Positions 8,283 to 16,858 of a stretch of 64,000 bases of DNA are shown one piece after another (position 1 is the stretch's first letter; the number at the start of each line of letters is the position of its first letter). The notes under the pieces were generated by a model. That model worked only from the letters and a program-made list of their open reading frames with translations, did not search any database and was not told the DNA's origin. This DNA is from JAHDDW01 sp964648795 (GTDB taxonomy: Bacteria; Actinomycetota; Acidimicrobiia; Acidimicrobiales; SZUA-35): the NCBI GenBank assembly GCA_964648795.1, contig CAZYMB010000008.1, positions 1 to 64,000 of the forward strand. Reading direction: 5' to 3'. The translations under genes were made by a program, and so were the position numbers.

Positions 8283-9683
8283 CTAACTAGGCCTCGTCAT
8301 ATCGACTGGGACTACCCACTCATCGAATTGTTCTTCGGTTACTTGGCCGAGTTCGATTGCAGCCTCTTTCAGACTCGAGCCTTGCTTGTGAGCATGCTTT
8401 GCAATCTTGGCTGCTGAGTCATAGCCAATATGTTTGTTTAGCGCGGTTACGAGCATTAGGTTTTTGTTGAGGTTCTCATCTATACGCTCCTGATTCGGCA
8501 CAATACCAACAGCAGTATTGACGTTGAAGGATTTACAAGCATCGCCGATCAAACGGATGCTTTCAATAACGTTATGAACCATGACAGGCTTATAAACGTT
8601 GAGCTGGAAGTTTCCTTGGCTATTTCCGAATGCTACGGCTGCATCATTACCGATAACTTGAGCGACCACCATAGTCATTGCCTCTGACTGAGTTGGGTTG
8701 ACCTTTCCAGGCATAATAGAACTACCTGGCTCGTTGGCTGGGATCTCAAGCTCACCAATACCGTTTCGTGGGCCGCTGGCTAGCCAGCGAACATCGTTAG
8801 CTATCTTTAGCAAAACTGTAGCCAGGGTACGTAATGCGCCGGAACAATTTAGTAGCGCATCATGAGAAGACAGGGCCGCAAACTTGTTTTCAGCTGACAC
8901 AAACTTATGTCCTGTGGCAGCAGCTATATTGGCTGCGACTTTGTCTCCAAACTCAGGGTGAGCGTTTAACCCAGTACCTACCGCTGTTCCACCAATGGCC
9001 AACTGGTAAAGGCCCTTCTGAGCTTGCGCAATAACGGTCAGCGCATCATCAAGCTGGGAGACCCATGCACCAATTTCTTGACCGAGCGTCACTGGGGTAG
9101 CGTCCTGCAAGTGAGTGCGTCCAACTTTAACTATGTCAGAATATTCTTTGGCTTTAGCGTCAAGAACATCTCGCAATTCGTTGACCTGGGGGACGAGACT
9201 ACGATCAAGCTCTAGAACGGTAGCGACGTACATCGCAGTTGGAAAAGTATCATTTGAGCTCTGGCCTCGGTTGACGTGATCGTTCGGATGAACTGGAGCC
9301 TTAGACCCCATCACTCCCTCAGCCATTTCGATAGCCCGATTAGAGATGACTTCATTGGAGTTCATGTTTGACTGTGTTCCAGAGCCAGTTTGAAACACAA
9401 CTAGAGGGAAGTGGTCATCCAATTCCCCCGCAATGACTTCGTCCGCTGCAGCGACTACAAGATCAGCAACTTCACCTTCTAGTTGGCCGAGATCTCTATT
9501 TGCTTGGGCCGCTGCCTTCTTCAAGATGCCAAGGCTTTCGATTATCCCACGTCCCCAGACAAAGCGATCACGCCCGATATCGAAATTCTGAATGCTCCTT
9601 TGCGTTTGAGCACCCCAGTATCTGTCAGAGGCAACTTCTATTTCTCCAATGGAGTCTGTTTCAATACGTGTTTCACCAGCCAT
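8283..9683 (-). CDS. fumC: Fumarate hydratase class II
   Basis: Reversibly hydrates fumarate to L-malate in the TCA cycle; an iron-independent homotetramer. The 466-residue product shows VFQTGSGTQSNMNSNEVISN, VHPNDHVNRGQSSNDTFPTA, GRTHLQDATPVTLGQE and the family signature GSSIMPGKVNPTQSEAM. I chose ATG at 9683; an upstream TTG at 9689 would add two residues, but AAGGA is better placed for the ATG. It lies 88 bases downstream of the Tad-like gene on the same strand and may be co-transcribed, though the function is unrelated. Confidence 0.96.
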   Translation of the reverse strand: MAGETRIETDSIGEIEVASDRYWGAQTQRSIQNFDIGRDRFVWGRGIIESLGILKKAAAQANRDLGQLEGEVADLVVAAADEVIAGELDDHFPLVVFQTGSGTQSNMNSNEVISNRAIEMAEGVMGSKAPVHPNDHVNRGQSSNDTFPTAMYVATVLELDRSLVPQVNELRDVLDAKAKEYSDIVKVGRTHLQDATPVTLGQEIGAWVSQLDDALTVIAQAQKGLYQLAIGGTAVGTGLNAHPEFGDKVAANIAAATGHKFVSAENKFAALSSHDALLNCSGALRTLATVLLKIANDVRWLASGPRNGIGELEIPANEPGSSIMPGKVNPTQSEAMTMVVAQVIGNDAAVAFGNSQGNFQLNVYKPVMVHNVIESIRLIGDACKSFNVNTAVGIVPNQERIDENLNKNLMLVTALNKHIGYDSAAKIAKHAHKQGSSLKEAAIELGQVTEEQFDEWVVPVDMTRPS

Positions 9684-9771
9684 AACCAATTATTCCTTTG
9701 CTAGGGGAGGACGGTTACAGGCTAGTCGAAAGCTTGAGTCGTCTCAGGTTAGGACCACTAAAGGTTCAGCC

Positions 9772-11787
9772 TTAGTCAACGAGGGTGGCTCTGCCGCCAA
9801 ATCCAATGGTTCCTGTAATATTTTGTGCAGGTGCACCGGCAAAGGTATCCTGAGAAACGACTTCCAGTATAAGTTGGTCTGTAGGAGCGGTGGTAGGAAG
9901 CGAACCAAGGTCAATAGTGCCGTTTCCGCCAGGACCGATAACCGCTACACCGGTAAAATCAGGTAGGGCAACCCCGTTTCTGTCCTTGACTGTTATTACT
10001 AGTTCGGATAAAGAACCTTCAAAGTCATCGAATTCTAGCGTGCCCCATTCTGCTCTTCCCCCATCACACTGACAAGGCAAAAGCCTAAACTCTGGTTGTG
10101 CTGGGTTACAGTCTTCTAAGTCAGAAGTGAAGAAATCCAACCCAGATTCGTGTGTCATCGTGCCAATACAGTCGCTATCGCCGGGTAGGGGCGTATAGCT
10201 GTAGGTACGACCCGGGGTGACCCTTTGTCCACCATTTTCAGGACAAACCTGTCCCGTATTAAGATCAAAGCAGTGCGTGAGATCGTTACTCTGATCCGCT
10301 CGGTCTTGATTCCAGCTGTAGAGAAAAAGCCGATCACCATGGCTTATTGGCTGCCAGGACACTCCGTCTGGAAGTCGTGAAAACGAACCAGAAGTGGGAT
10401 CAGTTTTGTAGCCGACACTATGAATATTCTGCAGCAGCGTATCCAAAGGCTCCGAGCTAGACACGTCATTTCCATCTCTATCCACGCAACCTAATTGGTT
10501 CTGTCTACTTTCCTTATCATCAATACCGAACCAACAAACGCCCGTGTGTGTGTCACCGTCTGTTCGCTCCCACAGACTGCCGATGCCATTTCCCTCGACT
10601 CTGGCAACGCCAAACCCGGAGCATGCATCCGCAGTGTTCAAATCGAAACAGATTATTCGGCCATCAAAGTCACTATGGTTACTAATCCCGTAGTATTGTC
10701 GATTTTCTAGCTCAAGGGTTTCCGGCTGCAGAGTTCTGCGCCAGCGAGGGTAGTTGCTGTTCGCACTCCAAGGGTTTCTTGCCCTTGCTTCGGACCAGTC
10801 ACTAGGGCTTGTTGTCCCGCATGATGCACCGCCGGCCACTTCAAAGCAGTGCACTCTTAGGTCTCTGTCTATTGAATAAACACGGCCGTTCTTAACAACA
10901 GGCGTTGTCTGTGGTGAATGAATATCTTGGCCGCTATCGCTACGTCTCGTTATAACTTCAGGGAAGGTGTCGATGCGAACAAAATCTGGAAAACTAGAAC
11001 AAGAGCGACCATCTAACCCGACACAACCAATTCCGTAGGGGGTTTCAGCTGCCCCTGGATTCGGCCTCTGAGCAGCGTAGAAGAGCTGCGTACCGCCATC
11101 GTAAGTCAACTTTGACTCCAACGCTGTAGCTGTATTTAGTCGGGGAACTTGGAACTCACCTGAATCACACAAACGCTCTTCAAATACATTCACGCAAACC
11201 AGCTGACTATCATTTCGATAACTCAAATTGCTACTCTGGTTCGAGCCAACGTGATGGTTTAGCGCATACAATCTCAGGTCACCATCGACTTCGACGAACA
11301 GAGGCTTATAGCCGTCGCCGTCCCCATTTAATGGAAAGTTGAAATTACCGTCTGAAACAGTAATCTCACTCTCGCAACCAAAGCAGGACCCAGTGGCTGC
11401 TGTTGCTGACCTGTCTACTCGGACATTGTCAGTAATCAACTGAGAGAAGAACTGGGCTACATTCGCATCCGTTATATTGATCTGCACGCTCCCGTCAGCA
11501 AGCACATCCGGAAGAAAGCTAAGTGAACCATCAGTCGGGTCGAACCCATTAGCAAGAAGAATATCTCTTACAAACTCTTCTAGCTCAGCCTCAGTAATGT
11601 CACCACGCTCTAGCGCTTCAGCACCAGCAAGCGCAGCCAAGTCAGCTGCAGTCTGTAACTCGGAAGCACGCAAGTAGAACGAACCCAAGTCAATTGCGAA
11701 TGCTGAAAGAAACAACATCGGCACAAACAGAATTACCGTCAACGGGAGAATCTGTCCAGATTCGCCAAAACAGAAATATCGTTTCAT
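9772..11787 (-). CDS. Tad-domain surface protein with cysteine-paired repeats (copy 1)
   Basis: A 671-residue protein. Residues 1-50 match the Tad/TadE-G anchor: ESGQILPLTVILFVPMLFLSAFAIDLG, a transmembrane helix, then ASELQTAADLAALAGAEAL. After a CFGC motif (135-138) comes a large extracellular region of about 420 residues built on a repeating strand with two cysteines 8-9 residues apart. The pairs are C198/C207, C255/C263, C314/C323, C380/C389 and C506/C515, typified by CFDLNTGQVC, with C418/C434 wider. This fits a six- or seven-bladed propeller with one disulfide per blade, which is inference. A C-terminal beta domain follows (about 575-671). It is a paralogue of the gene just upstream; I know no described family with this layout. 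Confidence 0.8.
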   Translation of the reverse strand: MKRYFCFGESGQILPLTVILFVPMLFLSAFAIDLGSFYLRASELQTAADLAALAGAEALERGDITEAELEEFVRDILLANGFDPTDGSLSFLPDVLADGSVQINITDANVAQFFSQLITDNVRVDRSATAATGSCFGCESEITVSDGNFNFPLNGDGDGYKPLFVEVDGDLRLYALNHHVGSNQSSNLSYRNDSQLVCVNVFEERLCDSGEFQVPRLNTATALESKLTYDGGTQLFYAAQRPNPGAAETPYGIGCVGLDGRSCSSFPDFVRIDTFPEVITRRSDSGQDIHSPQTTPVVKNGRVYSIDRDLRVHCFEVAGGASCGTTSPSDWSEARARNPWSANSNYPRWRRTLQPETLELENRQYYGISNHSDFDGRIICFDLNTADACSGFGVARVEGNGIGSLWERTDGDTHTGVCWFGIDDKESRQNQLGCVDRDGNDVSSSEPLDTLLQNIHSVGYKTDPTSGSFSRLPDGVSWQPISHGDRLFLYSWNQDRADQSNDLTHCFDLNTGQVCPENGGQRVTPGRTYSYTPLPGDSDCIGTMTHESGLDFFTSDLEDCNPAQPEFRLLPCQCDGGRAEWGTLEFDDFEGSLSELVITVKDRNGVALPDFTGVAVIGPGGNGTIDLGSLPTTAPTDQLILEVVSQDTFAGAPAQNITGTIGFGGRATLVD

Positions 11788-11793
11788 ATACCT
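11689..11793. repeat. Conserved 5' block shared with the paralogue (copy 1)
   Basis: This 105-base block covers the ribosome-binding region, the start codon and about the first 33 codons of the copy-1 Tad-like gene. By hand alignment it matches 13772-13876 at 97 of 105 positions with no gap. The rest of the two genes is far more diverged at DNA level, so the block marks either strong constraint on the leader/anchor or recent gene conversion. Confidence 0.85.
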
Positions 11794-11860
11794 TAAAACG
11801 GCAAGTTAGAGGACGAACTGTACCCTGCAGACTTACATGTAAGGAAACAGGCCATATGGC

Positions 11861-13870
11861 CTAGTCAATGAGCGTAGCTCGGTTTGTTACCGATATCTGG
11901 CCGTCAACTGCATCATCCCAGACAAATCCTGGGCTTACCTCGGCATCAAACTGCAGACGTAGGCTCTGATGATCTTCAGTCGTGATCCCTTCGGATGCGA
12001 GGTCGATTGTTCCATTATTGCCATTTGCAAATATGTCTTCACGGTTAATCAACACATCCGAACCGTCATCGCTAAGCACGGTCACAAATAACGAGGTAAA
12101 CACTTCTTCAGCACGGCCACCTAAATCAAGAGTGCCCCATTCAACCTCACCAGTTGAACAAGCACATGGCGTAATGCGCACACCTGCAGGGCCGCCTGGA
12201 TCGCAGTCGGCAAGGTTGGTGTCAAAGAATTCAGGTCTGTTGAAGTGGCCCAGTGAACCAATACAACCAGTAGTGCCGATCTCGCTTAGTGTGTAGGCCC
12301 GGTACAAGTCTTGGCGAGTGCCGCCAGATTCTGGGCAGAGTTGGCCCGTGTCTAGATCGAAGCAACGAATCAGCTCACGGGAGTCAATATTTGGAGTGAC
12401 CGTATTGCCGGGGACAAAGAGGCGATCCCCAACTCGAAGTGGTTCAAGGTAGAAACCTGAGAGTAGGCGAAAGAAACGATTTTGTGCTTGTGCTGAGCTG
12501 CCATCCCAGAGGTTCAGCCGCTTAGCTTCTGATTCCAAGGTTCCTATAGGAATCTCATTGCTGTCGTTCTGTCCCTGACGGTTCAAACACTCTAAGTCGT
12601 TAGACCATGTGGCGTAGCAGACACCGTCATGGCCACCTGAGGCATCAACGTTCTCGAAGAAAGACGAAACAACACCAGAGGCTCGCCCTGGGTTAAACCC
12701 CGAACATGGAGCATTGCTATCAAGGTCGTAGCAAACTATCCAAGATCCACCAGATCGTGGATGAAATGCAGCATAGAGTCGTTCATTAATTTGAATCGAA
12801 TCAATAGTCGAGCGATCAACACGGTAATTATTGGTGGAGTCGAGATAGCGATCATTACGAGCACTCGACCATGCAGCTGCTCCGTCAGGCTGAGTTCCAT
12901 TTACCCCTGCACATGGCTGGTTGGTTGAAGTTTCTAGGCAGTACACATTTAGGCGGTAGTCGATGCTGTAGACACGCCCATTGTGAACAACAGGGTCTGT
13001 CTGTGGAGCTACAACATCTTGGGCTGCAATGCCGTTGCGCAATTGCACTCGGCCCCATACCCCAGACTGAACAAAGCCACTGCCAGAAACCCCACTGCAC
13101 TGTTGACCCCGTACTGTGACACAGCCAATACCGTACGTTGTACTGCTGCCACCGTTTCTATTTTGGTATGAGTAGTAAAGGTTGCCTTGCGCTTCATCGA
13201 CCGCAAGTTCTGGTTCCCAGCTTGTAGCTGTCTCCAGCCTGATGGGCCAACCTACTCCGGCGCCATCGTTACAGCGTTGGCGAGTATTGAAATCTACACA
13301 GACCAACTGATTGGTGCCTTGTGTAGAACCAACGTGGTGGTTTAGTGCATAAAATCTTAACTGACCGTCGACATTCACATAGATGTTCTTATAGCCGTCA
13401 CCATCGCCAATTTCTGGAAAGCTAGCGGTGGGAGGAGCAATCAAAACCCCTTGAACACAATCGAAACAGCCACCGGTAGTTGCGGTAGCTGTTCTATCCA
13501 CTTGAACTTCATCGGTAATTAGCTGAGAGAAAAACTGGGCTACATTTTGGTCAGAAACGTCAACACGAACACCAGTACCGTCTACCAAATCGTAGTTGTA
13601 CTGCAAAGATGGATCACTCACGTCAAAACCATTAGCTTCGAGTATGCCTTCGATCAAGTCCTGCAAGTCCGATTCCTCAAAGTCGTCACGCGACAACGCT
13701 TCTGCACCAGCCAGTGCTGCAAGGTCCGACGCAGTCTGGAGTTCAGATGCTCTCAAATAAAAGGAGCCTAGGTCAATTGCAAATGCTGAAAGAAACAACA
13801 TCGGCACAAATAGGATTACTGTCAACGGGAGAATCTGTCCAGATTCTCCAAAGATGAAATATCGTTTCAT
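11861..13870 (-). CDS. Tad-domain surface protein with cysteine-paired repeats (copy 2)
   Basis: A 669-residue paralogue of the 9772-11787 product. The start is the ATG at 13870 (MKRYFIFGESGQILPL), aligned with copy 1; an upstream in-frame ATG at 13957 would overlap the recombinase stop and adds unrelated residues. It has the same Tad anchor, a CFDC motif, then repeats with paired cysteines: LVCVDFNTRQRC, IGCVTVRGQQC, VYCLETSTNQPC, IVCYDLDSNAPC, VCYATWSNDLEC and IRCFDLDTGQLC. Both copies share the opening YALNHHVGS and the phrase DPVVHNGRVYSID (copy 1: TPVVKNGRVYSID), the latter resembling a PQQ-like propeller blade. Both are probably exported and displayed, with the Tad machinery at 50-57 kb as the likely partner; that link is inference. 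Confidence 0.8.
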   Translation of the reverse strand: MKRYFIFGESGQILPLTVILFVPMLFLSAFAIDLGSFYLRASELQTASDLAALAGAEALSRDDFEESDLQDLIEGILEANGFDVSDPSLQYNYDLVDGTGVRVDVSDQNVAQFFSQLITDEVQVDRTATATTGGCFDCVQGVLIAPPTASFPEIGDGDGYKNIYVNVDGQLRFYALNHHVGSTQGTNQLVCVDFNTRQRCNDGAGVGWPIRLETATSWEPELAVDEAQGNLYYSYQNRNGGSSTTYGIGCVTVRGQQCSGVSGSGFVQSGVWGRVQLRNGIAAQDVVAPQTDPVVHNGRVYSIDYRLNVYCLETSTNQPCAGVNGTQPDGAAAWSSARNDRYLDSTNNYRVDRSTIDSIQINERLYAAFHPRSGGSWIVCYDLDSNAPCSGFNPGRASGVVSSFFENVDASGGHDGVCYATWSNDLECLNRQGQNDSNEIPIGTLESEAKRLNLWDGSSAQAQNRFFRLLSGFYLEPLRVGDRLFVPGNTVTPNIDSRELIRCFDLDTGQLCPESGGTRQDLYRAYTLSEIGTTGCIGSLGHFNRPEFFDTNLADCDPGGPAGVRITPCACSTGEVEWGTLDLGGRAEEVFTSLFVTVLSDDGSDVLINREDIFANGNNGTIDLASEGITTEDHQSLRLQFDAEVSPGFVWDDAVDGQISVTNRATLID

Positions 13871-13876
13871 ATACCT
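13772..13876. repeat. Conserved 5' block shared with the paralogue (copy 2)
   Basis: The counterpart of 11689-11793. It spans the start region and Tad anchor of the copy-2 gene. The eight mismatches are scattered, mostly at third codon positions, except for a small cluster near codons 4-6. Confidence 0.85.
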
Positions 13877-13946
13877 ATTAACAACGGCAGAAAAACCACA
13901 AAAATGAATCCTGTAGAAGTACACGGAAGAAATTGGTCTATACGAC

Positions 13947-14978
13947 CTATGCGCCAAGTTCTCCCAAAATAGTATTAACCGCAGTGGCGCGTGAAGTGTG
14001 GTGCAGCCCCTCAGCGGACAGTCTGAGGTACTGACTCGTAGTTGAAAGGTTTTTGTGTCCTAGCAGAGCCTGTAATTCAGCGGGATTTGTTCCGTAGCTG
14101 AGCTGCGAGACAGCATAAGTATGTCGGAAAGCGTGTGCTTTCTCACCTGGGGGCTTGGAAACTCCTGCCGTCGTGAGCCAGTTATCAACCAAGTTTTGCA
14201 AAGCTTGATTATTTAGAGCAGACCCGTTCTTACGAACGAATAGCACATCATCTTGGTCCGCCCCACCAAGGTCTGACTCTCGCCGTTCCGTCAGGTAGTC
14301 ATCGATACTGCTAACTATCTCGGCTGATATCGGAACGACTCTGTCCTTGTTGCCCTTTCCCGTAACCCGTATCTTCATTGGTTCTGCACGCTCAATCGAG
14401 GCAAGCGACAAACCACATAGCTCAGCCGAGCGAAGGCCACAACCAGCCAACGTAGCAACCATCGCGACATCTCGTTTCGGCCAGTGTGCTCGCAAGCTCT
14501 CAGGGGGAGCGCTAGCCGCAGAAAATATTCGTTGAAGTTCTTGAACGTTGAAAGCGACCGGCAGGCGATCACTAACCTGAGGCGTCTCGAAGTCGGTAGT
14601 GGGGTCTTGGCTTATATGACCATGTTTAACACACCAGCCACAAAAGCCTCTCAAAGCTGAAAGCATTCGACCTCGAGATGATGCAGCCTTTCCTTGATCT
14701 ATCAGTACCGAAAAAACCTGAGCCAGGTTTGCGTCAGTAAAGTCGCTTACCGTTATTCGCTCAAGAGCTTGCGATGAAATGGGCTCATCTGACTCGATAA
14801 CTGGCCTTGCATCTATGTCTGCCAGAGTGTTAGCGAATAGGGCAAGATCGTTTCTATATGCTTGCTCAGTCTTATCTGAAAAGCCACGCCGAGACCGGAC
14901 ACGACTGTCAACAATCCAGCTGTCTACCAAATCTGTTAGGCATGCTCCCATAGGTAATACATTAGTCGCAGAGGCCAT
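13947..14978 (-). CDS. Tyrosine recombinase, XerC/XerD-like
   Basis: A site-specific recombinase of 343 residues. Residues about 8-130 form the SAM-like core-binding domain. The catalytic domain carries the first Arg in GCGLRSAELCGL, Lys in VTGKGNKDRVVPI, the HxxR box as HAFRHTYA, the second His in LLGHKNLSTT and the nucleophile Tyr in SQYLRLS. The length is slightly above that of chromosomal XerC/D. It could be the cell's Xer enzyme or a solitary integrase; there are no phage genes, att sites or excisionase nearby, so I favour a chromosomal Xer role. Its start is only 12 bases from that of uvrC on the other strand. Confidence 0.87.
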   Translation of the reverse strand: MASATNVLPMGACLTDLVDSWIVDSRVRSRRGFSDKTEQAYRNDLALFANTLADIDARPVIESDEPISSQALERITVSDFTDANLAQVFSVLIDQGKAASSRGRMLSALRGFCGWCVKHGHISQDPTTDFETPQVSDRLPVAFNVQELQRIFSAASAPPESLRAHWPKRDVAMVATLAGCGLRSAELCGLSLASIERAEPMKIRVTGKGNKDRVVPISAEIVSSIDDYLTERRESDLGGADQDDVLFVRKNGSALNNQALQNLVDNWLTTAGVSKPPGEKAHAFRHTYAVSQLSYGTNPAELQALLGHKNLSTTSQYLRLSAEGLHHTSRATAVNTILGELGA

Positions 14979-14990
14979 TACACTCGTTCT

Positions 14991-16832
14991 ATGGTCGCAA
15001 AACCGCAGCCGAGCTCAATCCCGGATACACCTGGTTCTTATCAATTCCTTGATGAGTCAGGGCGTGTTATCTACGTTGGCAAGGCTAAATCGTTAAGAAG
15101 TAGAGTTTCTAGCTACTTCGGGACAGGCAAGCATCCGCGTACCGCTGCGATGGTGAACACTGCTGCGTCAGTTGAGTGGATTCAAGTAGCCAACGATGTT
15201 GAAGCTCTGATGCTCGAATACAATCTCATCAAGAAGCATCGCCCACGTTTTAATGTTCGACTAGTTGACGATAAATCTTACCCCTACCTTGCACTCACCG
15301 TTTCACATGATTGGCCTCGGCCACATATCGTTAGAGGTAAGAAACGAAAGGGAACCAAATACTTCGGGCCTTATGCTCACGCATATGCTGTCAGAAACAC
15401 TTTGGACGAACTTCTAAAGATATTTCCACTGCGTAGTTGCAGCGATGCGAAGCTAAACCGTCATGCAAAGTTAGGTAAGCCGTGTCTTTTGTTTCATATC
15501 GACAAGTGTTCCGGGCCTTGTGTCGATGCAGTCAGCAAAGAACAATACAAAGAATACGAAGATGGGTTCACTAAGTTTCTTAATGGTTCGTCTGACGAAG
15601 TAGTCACAGACCTTACCCAAAAGATGTCTGCAGCAGCGTCTAAACAAGAGTTTGAACAAGCCGGACGTCTTCGTGACCAGCTGGCTGCAATCGAACGAAC
15701 GCTCGAAGTTCAAACAATGGTCGGCTCCCAGAACGAGAACTTTGATTTACTTGGCTTCGCTGACAGCGAACTAGAGGCCGTTGTCTACATATTCTTTGTT
15801 CGCAACGGTCGGGTAGTGGGCCAACGATCAGTTGTCCTAGAAAAATCGATCGAGACTGATGCATCGAAACTCGTTGATGACGCACTTGAGCAACTCTATG
15901 GTTCGAACCATGAGCCAGCCAAGAAAATCTATCTTCCCAAGCAGCCTTCTGAGCTCGAACTTTACCAAGACTGGCTCAGCTTGATTGCAGAAACCCCCGT
16001 TGAGCTAAAAGTTCCTCAACGCGGAGCTAAAGCAGAGCTCCAAAAGACAGCTGAGACTAACGCTAAAGAAGTCCTATCTAAGCACCAGTTGCGTCGAGCC
16101 GGCGATTACAACTCACGGGCAAAGTCTCTTGCAGAATTAGCTCAACACCTAGAACTCGATGACCCACCATTACGTATCGAATGCTACGACATGAGCCACC
16201 TCCAAGGAACCAACTACGTCGGGTCAATGGTTGTGTTTGAAGATGGCTTAGAGACCAAGAGCGAGTACCGCAGATTTAAGATTCGTACGGTCGACGAGAA
16301 TGATGACTACGCAGCAATGTATGAGGTAGTAAGTCGGCGCCTAGACAACTACCTGAAAGAACGCGAGCTGCCAGCATCTGAACGTGGCAAATTTGCATAT
16401 CCACCAGATCTATTGATGGTTGACGGAGGAAAAGGACAATTAGGCGTTGCTGTAAAGGCTGTTCGTGAACGCGGACTTGAGAATCAGATCGATGTTTGCT
16501 CTATTGCCAAGAAGTTTGAAGAAGTCTTCGTTCCTGATCGCAATAGTCCGATCGTGATCCCAAGAGGTTCAGAGTCGCTATATCTCTTACAGCGCTTGCG
16601 AGACGAGTCCCACCGCTTTGCAATCGAGTATCACCGCAAACTTAGACGCAAAGCTTTAGCCGAGTCAGAACTCGATACTATCGCTGGACTCGGGCCGGCC
16701 AGAAAGAAGAAACTGCTCACACACTTTGGCAGCCTAAACAAAGTTAAGCAGGCCACAAACGAAGAGCTGCAAGCCCTAACCTGGCTACCTAATACAGTTG
16801 CCACAGCTATCTATAAAGCCTTCCATAGTTAG
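14991..16832 (+). CDS. uvrC: UvrABC excinuclease subunit C
   Basis: Makes both incisions around DNA damage in nucleotide-excision repair, after UvrA/UvrB loading. The 613-residue product has an N-terminal GIY-YIG nuclease domain (TPGSYQFLDESGRVIYVGKA, then LRSRVSSYF), a UVR coil (about 190-230), an RNase H-like nuclease domain (PLRIECYDMSHLQGTNYVGSM, with DGGKGQL) and a C-terminal helix-hairpin-helix pair (LDTIAGLGPARKKKLLTHFG). With only 12 bases to the divergent recombinase gene, its promoter must lie inside that coding region. It begins the uvrC-rapZ-gap-pgk-tpiA run. Confidence 0.97.
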   Translation: MVAKPQPSSIPDTPGSYQFLDESGRVIYVGKAKSLRSRVSSYFGTGKHPRTAAMVNTAASVEWIQVANDVEALMLEYNLIKKHRPRFNVRLVDDKSYPYLALTVSHDWPRPHIVRGKKRKGTKYFGPYAHAYAVRNTLDELLKIFPLRSCSDAKLNRHAKLGKPCLLFHIDKCSGPCVDAVSKEQYKEYEDGFTKFLNGSSDEVVTDLTQKMSAAASKQEFEQAGRLRDQLAAIERTLEVQTMVGSQNENFDLLGFADSELEAVVYIFFVRNGRVVGQRSVVLEKSIETDASKLVDDALEQLYGSNHEPAKKIYLPKQPSELELYQDWLSLIAETPVELKVPQRGAKAELQKTAETNAKEVLSKHQLRRAGDYNSRAKSLAELAQHLELDDPPLRIECYDMSHLQGTNYVGSMVVFEDGLETKSEYRRFKIRTVDENDDYAAMYEVVSRRLDNYLKERELPASERGKFAYPPDLLMVDGGKGQLGVAVKAVRERGLENQIDVCSIAKKFEEVFVPDRNSPIVIPRGSESLYLLQRLRDESHRFAIEYHRKLRRKALAESELDTIAGLGPARKKKLLTHFGSLNKVKQATNEELQALTWLPNTVATAIYKAFHS

Positions 16833-16858
16833 CGCTGAAGGTATGAGAGACTAGACCC

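Noticed and set aside
13947..14978. Phage integrase marking a prophage or genomic island
   Set aside because: No phage structural or lysogeny genes, no att-like repeats, and the neighbours are housekeeping genes; a chromosomal Xer-type role is simpler.
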